From contig CM074187.1 of NCBI GenBank assembly GCA_037179385.1, positions 5,952,001 to 6,016,000 of the forward strand: 64,000 nucleotides of DNA, written 5' to 3'. The DNA comes from Holothuria scabra. Taxonomy: Eukaryota > Echinodermata > Holothuroidea > Aspidochirotida > Holothuriidae. The notes below the pieces were generated by a model. It had not been told where the DNA came from and ran no database searches. It saw only the letters and a list, made by a program, of their open reading frames with translations. Of this stretch, positions 46,158 through 56,394 are shown piece by piece (the first letter of the stretch is position 1; each line of letters begins with the position of its first letter). A program made the translations under genes and the position numbers.

Positions 46158-46410
46158 CTTTACCGTTGTTTGGGTCCTTTTGGACCCATGCATACGGAGA
46201 GCGGGGCTGTCACCCAGCTATACTGTTTCACACGGAGCTTGAAACTGCAAGTAGCTACCAGAAAATTCGGCCACAACAACGAGAGGGACAATAGTTTAAG
46301 GTCACGGGGTCAATGGCCTACGGAAGCTGATGCGGGGGGTGCTACGTCCGCTTTTCAGCCCACACCCGAGGCGCGCAAATATGCCCCAATTGGAGCACAA
46401 CGGTAAAGGG
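46158..46410. mobile_element. TTAA-flanked MITE (piggyBac-like), ~253 bp
   Basis: It starts CTTTACCGTTGT and ends ACAACGGTAAAGGG, with TTAA at 46,154-46,157 and 46,411-46,414. The inverted repeats agree except for two extra Cs at one tip. It is GC-richer than its neighbours and carries GGGTCC-TTTT-GGACCC, a small hairpin at about 46,171-46,186. It lies only 205 bp from the TTAA element at 45,193. Confidence 0.72.
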
Positions 46411-46414
46411 TTAA

Positions 46415-47674
46415 AAACTGCATGCACAGTGGCGCAGAGTGTTGTACAGTGTGGGAATAGGAGTTTGGAATCTACCTTTATATCTAATATCTTTCTGTGA
46501 TTGGACAGTGAGTTGTTGTGGTGGAGCCCTGTGACAGGAAACTTTAAGGGACAAATTGGCAAATAATGTTATCTGGTCATTCAATGCAAATTCAACAAAT
46601 GGTCCCCAGGTGACCATTTCAAATTTTGATGATTTCCATAAATTATGTTGCTGCATAGACAAATCCCCCACCTGACAGTCCGTGGCAAGTAAAAAATTAC
46701 TCAGACAAGTGTACTGCTCTATATTGTAGCCCGCTGGAAAAGGAGCACAGAAGTCTTCTTCACAGAGGAATTCAATGGCTAGCACTAGATAATTAGATAT
46801 GGACTAGTGCTTATTTATGTGGACAAGTAGGCTTTGGGAATTCCTAGCCTGACGGACAAAAATGAATTTGTCAAAGCATTGAAAAAGAAACACACTGGAA
46901 TTTTGTGGCCCATAGCTCAAGCAGTTTGGAAGTTATGGCCTTCTAAGAAGTATTGCACAATAGGCTTATTTTCATGCCATATGTTGCTTTTGAGATTTTT
47001 CATGACTTTGAATCCTGATAACTTTTTATAGGAAAGGGGTAGAAGGCCCAAATTTGACAAATGTGGTTTCTGGTGGCAATATAATTATAGTCTGATTTCA
47101 AATTATCAGTTCTTTGCTGCATTGTGGATATGTAGCCTCCCCCCCCCCCCCAAAAAAAATGCAATTTTTCACTTTCAGAAGCATCTATTTCAATATGTAG
47201 AACCACCTGGGTCCACTTCCAATGGTCCAAAGGGCCTTAATGTTATATTGTACCTCATCTATATTTGCTTCCTTGACTATCAGCAAGAGTAAGCAATACA
47301 ACATGGATCTAAAAGAGATTTGGCAGGGGTCTAAACTTGGTCCCAGGGAAAATTTTCAAAAAAAGAGGCCCTCCTTCGGGGAGATTCTTGACCTCTTCGG
47401 CAAATATATACACAGATTTGAAACTTTCACCAAGGAAGGAGACAAGTCTGGTGCTAGTTCTCAAAGGACTTTTTATTTGTTATGTTCCTCCTTCCAGGTC
47501 AAATTACAGGATGAAAATGGCCCCTGTGGCCTATTTCAAGGATGTACTGTGGGCCCTTGAGCTCTATCTTACAAAATATGAACATCAGCGATGTTTTGCT
47601 TACACTCATAGCAAGAGATCATGTGCACAGCCACAACAAATTTTAGCCCTTCTAGCCCTCTACTTTTTGAGAAA
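46415..47674. other. Intergenic DNA, nothing recognised
   Basis: Only short frames occur, including a 124-codon minus-strand one at 46,411-46,785 with no known motif. A poly-C run lies at 47,139. No element ends are found until TTAA at 47,675. Confidence 0.45.
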
Positions 47675-48255
47675 TTAAAGTGTACCCTCAAGTCAAAAAA
47701 TTCAAAAATATATATTTGAGATGGAAAATTAATGTTAACAGTCCAAGTCCCATCTTCATATGACATTCCTGAGCTGAGATATAAAATGCTGAAGTTTAAT
47801 CACTTAAAACAAATTGGTTGATTGCGCAATAATTTGTGACTTCTTTGTTGTACAACTCGCATCTAATGCTGTGTTTCCCTTTAAAAACAAAAATGTTTTT
47901 ATGACCTTGAACACTTCCTGTTTGCATGCATAGCATGTTGCACAAGGAGGGCTTAATTAACTTCATCACCTCATAAGAGTAAGAGTGCTATCACACCTTG
48001 GTACAAGGTGCAGTAACATTCAGAAAAACAAAGAAATACAAAGATTGTAATTTGAGTAGTACAAGAGTGACGTCACAAATTATTGCACAATGTGCCATTT
48101 TAATTTGAGTGAATAAACTTCGTTTTATATCTCAGCTCAGAAATGTCCTATGAGGATGGGAGTTGGACTGTTGGAATTCATTTTTCATGGTCTTTAATAT
48201 ATATTTTTTTGATTCCTTGCCGAAAGCAGGCAAGGAATCTATGCGATGGTGATGT

Positions 48256-48312
48256 CGTGTGTATGTGTGTGTGTGTGTGTGTGTGTATGTGTGTGTGTGT
48301 GTGTGTATGTGA
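48256..48312 (+). repeat. GT microsatellite in the HINE head
   Basis: About 57 bp of GT repeats interrupted three times by AT (GTATGT). The same position in the second copy (63,400-63,436) holds a purer GT run. The microsatellite is therefore an inherited part of the element. Confidence 0.9.
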
Positions 48313-51300
48313 CGCTTTGGCTTGTAAACACGATATCTCAAGAAGGGTAAGTGTGACTAACCTCGTATTTGGTGTGTAGGTTGGCCATATTGAGTAGATG
48401 ATCCCTATTGTTTTTGGTGGAGATCAAAGGTCATTTGGGGTCACGAGAGGTCAAAAGGTCAAAACCTTGTAAACACGATATCTCGAGAACGGTACACGTG
48501 ACTATGCTCATATTTGGTGTGTGGATTGGTCATATTGAGTAGATGATCCCCATCGATTTTCGTGGAGGTCAAAGGTCATTTGGGGTCACGAGAGGTCAAT
48601 AGGTAAATTCCTTAGAAATTGCTTGTAAACACGGTATCTGAAGAAGGGAAAGTGTGACTAATCTCATATTTGGTGTGTGCATTGGCCATATTGAGTAGAT
48701 GATCCCTATTGTTTTTGGTGGAGATCAAAGGTCATTTGGGGTCACGAGAGGTCAAAAGGTCAAAACCTTGTAAACACGATAACTCGAGAACGGTACATGT
48801 GACTATGCTCATATTTAGTGTGTAGGTTGGTCATATTGAGTAGATGATCCCTATCGATTTTCGTGGAGGTCTAAGGTCATTTGGGGTCATGAGAGGTCAA
48901 TAGGTAAATTCCTTAGAAATTGCTTGTAAACACGGTATCTCAAGAAGGGTAAGAGTGACTAATCTCATATTTGGTGTGTGCATTGGCCATATTGAGTAGA
49001 TGATCCCTATTGATTTTCGTGGAGATTAAAGGTCATTTGGGGTCACCAGAGGTCAAAAGGTCAAAACTTCGTAAACACGATATCTCAAGAACGGTACATG
49101 TGTTTATGCTCATATTTGGTGTGTGGGTTGGTCATGTTGGGTAGATGATCCCTATTGTTTTTTGGTTGAGATCAAAGGTCATTTGGGGTCACGAGAGGTC
49201 AAAAGGTCAAAACTTCATAAACACGACATCTCGAGAACGGTACATGTGACTATGCTCATATTTAGTGTGTAGGTTGGTCATATTGAGTAGATGATCCCTA
49301 TCGATTTTCGTGGAGGTCAAAGGTCATTTGGGGTCAAGAGAGGTCAATAGGTAAATTCCTTAGAAATTGCTTGTAAACACGGTATATCAAGAAGGGTAAG
49401 AGTGACTAATCTCATATTTGGTGTGTGCATTGGCCATATTGAGTAGATGATCCCTATTGATTTTCGTGGAGATTAAAGGTCATTTGGGGTCACCAGAGGT
49501 CAAAAGGTCAAAACTTCGTAAACACGATATCTCAAGAACGGTACATGTGTTTATGCTCATATTTGGTGTGTGGGTTGGTCATATTAAGTAGATGATCCCT
49601 ATTGTTTTTGGTGGAGATCAAAGGTCATTTGGGGTCACGAGAGGTCAATAGGTAAATTCCCTAGAAATTGCTTGTAAACACGGTATCTCAAGAACGGTAA
49701 GTGTGACTAATCTCCCATTTGGTGTGTGCATTGGCCATATTGAGTAGATGATCCCTATCGATTTTCGCGGAGATCAAAGGTCATTTGGGGTCACCAGAGA
49801 GGTCAATAGGTAAATTCCTTAGAAATTGCTTGTAAACACGGTATATCAAGAAGGGTACATGTGACTATGCTCATATTTGGTGTGTGGGTTGGCCGTATTG
49901 AGTAGATGATCCCTATTGATTTTCGTGGAGATTAAAGGTCATTTGGGGTCACCAGAGGTCAAAAGGTCAAAACTTTGTAAACATGATATCTCAAGAACGG
50001 TACATGTGACTATGCTCATATTTGGTGTGTGGGTTGGTCATATTGAGTAGATGATCCCTATTGTTTTTGGTGGAGATCAAAGGTCATTTGGGGTCACGAG
50101 AGGTCAATAGGTAAATTCCCTAGAAATTGCTTGTAAACACGGTATCTCAAGAACGGTAAGTGTGACTAATCTCCCATTTGGTGTGTGCATTGGCCATATT
50201 GAGTAGATGATCCCTATCGATTTTCGCGGAGATCAAAGGTCATTTGGGGTCACCAGAAGTCAAAAGGTCAAAACTTCGTAAACACGATATCTCAAGAACG
50301 GTACATGTCACTATGCTCATATTTGGTGTGTGGGTTGTTCATATTGAGTAGATGATCCCTATTGTTTTTGGTTGAGATCAAAGGTCATTTGGGGTCATGA
50401 GAGGTCAAAAGGTCAAAACTTTGTAAACATGATAACTCGTGAACTGTACATGTGACTATGCTCATATTTAGTGTGTAGGTTGGTCATATTGAGTAGATGA
50501 TCCCTATCGATTTTCGTGGAGGTCAAAGGTCATTTGGGGTCACGAGAGGTCAACAGGTAAATTCCCTAGAAATTGCTTGTAAACACGGTATCTCAAGAAC
50601 GGTAAGTGTGACTAATCTCCTATTTGGTGTGTGCATTGGCCATATTGAGTAGATGATCCCTATCGATTTTCGTGGAGATCAAAGGTCATTTAGGGTCACC
50701 AGAAGTCAAAAGGTCAAAACTTCGTAAACACGATATCTCAAGAACGGTACATGTCACTATGCTCATATTTGGTGTGTGGGTTGTTCATATTGAGTAGATG
50801 ATCCCTATTGTTTTTGGTTGAGATCAAAGGTCATTTGGGGTCATGAGAGGTCAAAAGGTCAAAACTTTGTAAACATGATAACTCGTGAACTGTACATGTG
50901 ACTATGCTCATATTTAGTGTGTAGGTTGGTCATATTGAGTAGATGATCCCCATCGATTTTCGTGGAGGTCAAAGGTCATTTGGGGTCACGAGAGGTCAAC
51001 AGGTAAATTCCCTAGAAATTGCTTGTAAACACGGTATCTCAAGAACGGTAAGTGTGACTAATCTCCTATTTGGTGTGTGCATTGGCCATATTGAGTAGAT
51101 GATCCCTATCGATTTTCGTGGAGATCAAAGGTCATTTAGGGTCACCAGAAGTCAAAAGGTCAAAACTTCGTAAACACGATATCTCAAGAACGGTACATGT
51201 GTTTATGCTCATATTTGGTGTGTGGGTTGTTCATATTGAGTAGATGATCCCTATTGTTTTTGGTTGAGATCAAAGGTCATTTGGGGTCATGAGAGGTCAA

Positions 51301-51890
51301 AAGGTCAAAACTTTGTAAACATGATAACTCGAGAACTGTACATGTGACTATGCTCATATTTAGTGTGTAGGTTGGTCATATTGAGTAGATGATCCCTATC
51401 GATTTTCGTGGAGGTCAAAGGTCATTTGGGGTCACGAGAGGTCAATAGGCAAATTCCCTACAAATTGCTTGTAAACACAGTATCTCAAGAACGGTAAGTG
51501 TGACTAATCTCCTATTTGGTGTGTGCATTGGCCATATTGAGTAGATGATCCCTATCGATTTTCGTGGAGATCAAAGGTCATTTGAGGTCACCAGAAGTCA
51601 AAAGGTCAAAACTTCGTAAACACGATATCTCGAGAACGGTACATGTGACTGTGCTCATATTTGGCGAGTGTGTTGGCCATATTGAGTAGATGTTTCCTAT
51701 TGTTTTTGGTGGAGGCCAAAGGTCATTTGGGGTCATGAGAGGTCAAAAGGTCAAAACTTCGTAAACACGGTATCTCAAGAACGGTACATGTGACTGTGCT
51801 CATATTTAGTGTGTGGATTGGTCATATTTAGTAGATGATCCCTATTGATTTTCCCAAAGGTCAAAGTTCATTTGGAGTCAGCATGTTCAA
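48313..51890 (+). repeat. AGGTCA-rich tandem array, 145/156-bp units in higher-order repeats
   Basis: The landmark AGATGATCCC (or close variants) recurs 24 times from 48,396 to 51,833. Successive spacings are mostly 145 or 156 bp. The 156-bp unit carries an 11-bp longer segment with TAGGTAAATTCC. Early units mainly alternate (301-bp dimers). From about 50,205 they run 145-145-156 (446-bp trimers) with near-identical neighbours. Each unit holds a cluster of AGGTCA hexamers, including AGGTCAAAGGTCA and AGGTCAAAAGGTCA. The array has stops in all frames and is not coding. Confidence 0.92.
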
Positions 51891-52207
51891 AGCCTGACAA
51901 GCTTTCCTGCACAGTCTTTCAAGAAAGATCACTTGTAGGGTCCTGTAACTTGTCATGTAGATGGCACATAGTGAATACATGGTCCCAGAAGTTTTTGGTG
52001 GAGGTCAAATGTCATTTGGGTTCACGACGGGCAAGGGGGATCTCAAGATTGGATGCCTTGCATGTGTACTTTGTGGGCACATTATGGAGCCCTGCTAATT
52101 GAAAAACATTGCAAAGCAATGTGAAAAAAGGCCTTACATTTCAGCAGCAAGGAATCACTAAGCCTTTTGGCTTTCTGGTTAATTTTTTGACTTGAGGTAC
52201 ACTTTAA

Positions 52208-53758
52208 TACCTACCGTAAAGTTGGTCATCCAGTCCTGTTCTTTGCTAAAACTCTCCAGATGTCACAGACCACCATATCCAAGGACCCATAACTGTGTAA
52301 CCAAACAAGATACCATCATTCAAATTCGTGAAACATCTCAAAAGCAACATTCAGTATGAAAATAAGGTATTGAACAATACTTTTTAGAAGTCTGTAATTT
52401 TAGTGTGTTCCTTTTGTCTATGCCTCAAAATAATGTGTGAAAATCATCAAAATCTGAGGTGGTCACTTGGGGAATTTCCTAAAAATTTGTTTATAATGAC
52501 GGGTGACCTTATCATCAGTATTTCTTTATTTGACTTGTGCCAGTGACTATGCTGAGTAACCATAGGTAGTTCTTTCATGGAATTACTTACAGTTACTTAA
52601 ACAGAATGTTCATTGAAAAGTATAGCAGGGCCTAATTAAAGATGTAACGTAACAGTAAATTCCATGCATCATGGCCATGACATCATCACAGGTTTTAGAA
52701 TCCCCCTCAGCCACTGAGGAATCTTGGCCCCAAGAAATTTCAGCCACAGGACATCTTGGCCCCTGAGACAAGTCGAACCTGATTAAAAACATTCAGATTG
52801 AACAAAAATACTTCTGCTGAAGGTGTTCAACATACACTTGCAGACACTTGATTCAAGACATGGGGCAGAGTCACTGCTAAGGGTTTCTGATTATGGAAGA
52901 ACTTCCTCTGAGTCAAGATATTTTCCCATAGGCCAACTGTGTCACTAACATTAGACCAAATCAACGCACTGTGGCCTGGGGTTGTAGAAGCTAATCTATT
53001 GGTGCTGCTTCCTGGTTACACCAAAAAGTTATAAGATGAGGCCTGAAACACTAAGATCAAATACAGTACACGATGACCATTTCTTGGAATTGATTTATAT
53101 GCAAAGGTTAAGTGAAGTACAATGAAAGAATAATTAGACAAATTTGTTTGCATTCAGAGTCAACCCTTATGCACCTTGAACATCAACAAATTCCTGTTGT
53201 TGTGTACATAAAGATAAAGTGATACATACTCAGATGTATTGTATGCAAATTTTTTAGGTTTTTATTTAAAATTCCTGCTTTAGGGAACTGTGAACCTGAT
53301 ACTACAGTTCTTTCCCCAAAAGTGTCATTACAAAATTATGAACCTGACTTCCTGTTTCACACCATCTTATCTGTTTGCATCTAGCTTAAGTATCTAAACA
53401 TGAAGACCTTTCATATTGTTTACACTCAGCTAAACTCTACTATCACAGTGGATCTATTAGTTGGATACTCACACAACTTCATGATTCATTGTTGATACGG
53501 ACTGTCCAACAAAAAATCCTCTTACCAGCTGCCAGCTAGAGTGTGAATTTCAGATAAGATTAACTGGAAATACAACAATTTTCTGATGCCTTTAGTAAGG
53601 GCCTCTTAATTTCTTGATGTTGGGAACAGAAATCAGAATGAGGCACAGTTGGTCTGGAAGTGCATGAATTAAAGGCTCACATAAAGTTGTACCCATGTTA
53701 GGTGTTCAATATTTCTTGATGTGGAGTATATTTAATGCTTGCTTACTTTGATCTACAG
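52208..53758. other. Non-coding DNA upstream of the first coding exon
   Basis: No coding exon or transposon end is recognised. Because the exon at 53,759 has an acceptor site, at least part of this region should be intron between an unseen 5' UTR exon and that exon. Confidence 0.5.
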
Positions 53759-53988
53759 GTGTTGATTTTGTGGATGTGCCGGACAGTTGCATGCAATACT
53801 GCATAAACCATGGCAGCAAGTTATAATCAAGAACCCAAAAGAGCAGCCAACTTCACTATCAACGAAGTTCGACCTTTCAATGCTGAACCTCCAGTCAGTG
53901 TCCTGAGAGAACATTTTGTTACTCCTGCAGATCAGTTTTACATACGCAATCATGCACCAGTTCCAGTCATTGACTCTAGAAGTCATCT
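53759..53988 (+). CDS. SUOX: Sulfite oxidase-like molybdenum enzyme, first coding exon
   Basis: The exon follows a pyrimidine-rich tract and TACAG, and ends before GTGAGTAG. The ATG at 53,810 sits in a strong context (ACCATGG). An in-frame TAA two codons upstream (53,804) makes it the first possible start here. The 59 complete codons read a short hydrophilic N-terminus, then RPFNAEPPVSVLREHFVTPA and FYIRNHAPVPVID. That is the opening of the molybdopterin-binding domain of sulfite oxidases. The enzyme family oxidises sulfite to sulfate using a Mo-pterin cofactor. Animal SUOX normally has a mitochondrial leader and cytochrome b5 domain before this block. Neither fits in this exon, so this is a heme-less, plant-type-like form or a paralog. 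It ends in phase 2, joining the next exon. Confidence 0.85.
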
Positions 53989-54469
53989 GTGAGTAGATTT
54001 TTGGTTTTGATGAAAAGAAAAACCTATGCATTCATGATGGCATTTGTGTATGTATGTGCGTATGTGTGTACTTGTTTGTATTCAAACATAGGACTGGTAC
54101 AATGGATTTTAGGTCTTCTGGTGGAAATTCAATAGATTTCTTGAGTCTTCTCCTGTTTGAACAATAGACGGTTTATTGTTAAGTTTATGTAAGGAAGCAG
54201 GAGCAAAGGAAAACACAATGAGGTACTCAGGTTGTACAGTATGAGTAAAAGGTCAGAGTATGTATGTGTGTGTGCTAGGTACAGGCACTCACGAGAGCTC
54301 AAGCCTTGCAGGTCTTTCCTTGCTCTCGCGGAGCTCGTTACTGGCATAGGTACCAGAAAACTCAGTAACTGCATGAGTTCTGTCACGTGATACGCAAGAG
54401 CCAGCCCTCACATTCACAAGCATTCACGAGCTGCATGGCTTAACGGGAATTCCGATGATTTCATTTTGA

Positions 54470-54640
54470 GGAACTGTTCTCTGTACCCTGTGTGTGTTTG
54501 TGATGCTTTGCTTTTTTACACGATATCTTAAGAAGGGAAGATCTGACATTTCTCAAACTTGGTACACAGATGTCCCATACTGAGAGGTAGAATACTGAAG
54601 ATTTTGGTGGAGGTCAGAGGTCATCTGGGGTCACAGGGGT
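54470..54640 (+). repeat. Decayed single unit of the HINE satellite family
   Basis: TGTGTGTGTTTGTGATGCTT, then ACACGATATCTTAAGAAGGG and GTGGAGGTCAGAGGTCATCT followed by GGGGTCACAGGGGTCA, appear in the same order as in the array at 48.3-51.9 kb but with many substitutions. It looks like an old copy of the head plus one unit. Confidence 0.65.
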
Positions 54641-54738
54641 CAAACCCCCAAAACATTCTTTATACAAAATCTGGCCATTATGATATGCAGATGGCCTTGC
54701 CAAATTGCTATTTTACAAGTACCTTGCTGTACACTATG

Positions 54739-54878
54739 AACCCACTCAAAGTGCTGGTACTGTATGTGCGGTACATTTGTGCTTTCTGTCCCTCTTGTTT
54801 TGTTGCCATCTGCAAGCAACTAGAGGGACAGAAAGCACAAATGTACCCCACATACAGTTCCAGTACTTTGAGTGGGTT
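54739..54878. repeat. 140-bp hairpin in intron 1 (57-bp arms, 54/57 paired)
   Basis: The left arm AACCCACTCAAAGTGCTGG... (54,739-54,795) and right arm ...TACTTTGAGTGGGTT (54,822-54,878) pair with three mismatches around a 26-base loop. The host intron is transcribed with the gene, so the RNA would fold. A tiny foldback MITE or a long microRNA-like precursor are both possible. Confidence 0.8.
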
Positions 54879-56394
54879 AATATTGTAGTAGCAGGCTAGC
54901 AAATGTTGAGGATTTCTGTGTATATAGCTGAAATGTCCCTGGTTGGAATACTATAGGTGTATTAAACTTGTAGCCAGCTTTGCTGTGAAGCCAGACCTAG
55001 TTAGTTATGCATATCACAGTAAACTATCATTCACTGCACAACTGAAATGCACTGAAGATTTTCCTACAAATTGGTAGCGAAATGTTCAATGTTTAGAGAA
55101 TGAGTGGGGATTGACTGTGGACAGATCGATGTAAGAAATCGGAAATGTACTCACCCAAAAACAAATCCGAAGTCCGTGTAAATAATCACTCTGGCTAAAT
55201 CCGTGGTCAAGTGTCCAGTCCGGGTCAATATCCAAATATAATGTAAAATGCGAAGTATTCCAATGAAATAAATTAATAAGAAACTTTAAACTCTTACTCT
55301 CCTGTCGCGAACCATGTGGCTTTGCTAAGGTAGAGATAAAAGTGAGTTCTCCTTGAAGTAGTTGAACGGGTATTCGCTCGGCGATGCTAAATATAAATTA
55401 CGAACACCCATATGAATGTTCTAACTTCGGGAAAAAGTCGAATAATTATTGGCGTCAATAATTACGGGAATATAGTAAATCTCAAATAGGACGGAGGCTT
55501 CTGCCTTGTCGTGTCGGCGGAGTGAGAAGTGGAAGTCAACTGAATCCTTTGTTTTTCCCTGCACGTGCAGTAAAAGTCCCATGGATAATGCAGACTTAGT
55601 CATGGGTGAAACAAAGGAATTCGCTGAAATTGGGCCCATCTCTTTTCCAGGAAATGTCGCTGGGAAAGAGAGGGCGGTCTTCTAAAGTGGACTTCTGGAT
55701 GAAGCTGCTACAGATGTCCATCATGGCTCATGCGATCAACCTGGGAAGTATGGGATACAGAGTGGAATCTGCTGGAAATCATATGGGGTCATCTAGTTTC
55801 CGTAAAACTGGAAATATGATAAACATATACAAAAAGGGGAATTTAGGAGTTGAGAATGGGTTTTATTAAGAGAGTTTTTAAGTTTTTTAATATGGATAAG
55901 CTGTTGTCCAAATAAATTGCATCAAAAATTATTCCTTAGGCTCTGAAGAAGGAAAAATAATGAGAGTCTGAACAAAGATTGACCTTGAGCTTGACCTTCA
56001 GCTCAGCATGAAAATAGCAAAATGGAATCTAGCAAATCCTGTACACTCTAAAGGTCTACAGTATAGCATTTTGCATAGTTTGCAAAATGTGTGAAATTAT
56101 TCCCTAGCTGTGTATTGTTTTTTTTGTCATGCCTGCTCAAGACTCTTATTGCAAAAGATGTGACAGTATCAGGCTGTATTACAGTATTTAAACAAATGGT
56201 TTGTATGGGTGACATCTTGCACGTAGTAATTTGTTGCTGGTGTCAGGTAAATAGGCAGACCTTGTCAAAGGTGAAGTTGAAACTGTTACCCTCCATAAAC
56301 TTCAATTACCATCCATTTCAAAGATAAGATTGTATTAAGTCTTCTTAATGTTGTTTATCAAAGTTACATGCACATAGTTAAAATGTAGATAGTG

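Larger units (their letters stand above)
48211..52179 (+). mobile_element. Helentron-associated non-autonomous element (HINE) with satellite core
   Basis: The 5' end is a hairpin, GATTCCTTGCC-GAAAGCA-GGCAAGGAATC (48,211-48,239 less the flanks), followed by a GT microsatellite and 24 registers of a tandem repeat. Near the 3' end GCAAGGAATC (52,147-52,156) is the inverted 10-bp partner of the tip. It is followed 4 bases later by the hairpin AAGCC-TTTT-GGCTT and the end at about 52,179. Terminal motif, offset inverted partner and 3' hairpin are the HINE layout described for Drosophila DINE-1 and bivalve pearl elements. Insertion is into a T-run of the TTAA foldback element. No protein is encoded. 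A second head is at 63,356. Confidence 0.72.
47679..52203. mobile_element. TTAA-flanked foldback MITE, split by a HINE
   Basis: AGTGTACCCTCAAGTC at 47,679 is inverted as GACTTGAGGTACACT at 52,189-52,203, with one base missing, and TTAA flanks both ends (47,675-47,678; 52,204-52,207). The left arm continues for ~115 bp and is matched by the right arm at 48,125-48,210 (CTCAGCTCAG, TGGGAGTTGGACTGTT). This shows a long-armed foldback element whose right arm was cut in two by an insertion. Without the insert it would be about 0.55 kb. It is non-autonomous and has no transposase. Confidence 0.8.

Noticed and set aside
46411..46785. 124-codon minus-strand frame
   Set aside because: No motif, no codon or splice evidence, and the first codons are not in a good start context. 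Left unannotated.
48132..48379. Frames encoding alternating Cys-Val or Thr-His runs
   Set aside because: These are translations of the GT microsatellite on either strand and have no coding value.
48313..51890. Regularly spaced repeats resembling a CRISPR array
   Set aside because: Units are 145-156 bp with no unique spacers, adjoin a GT microsatellite, and sit in a eukaryotic transposon. They are a satellite.
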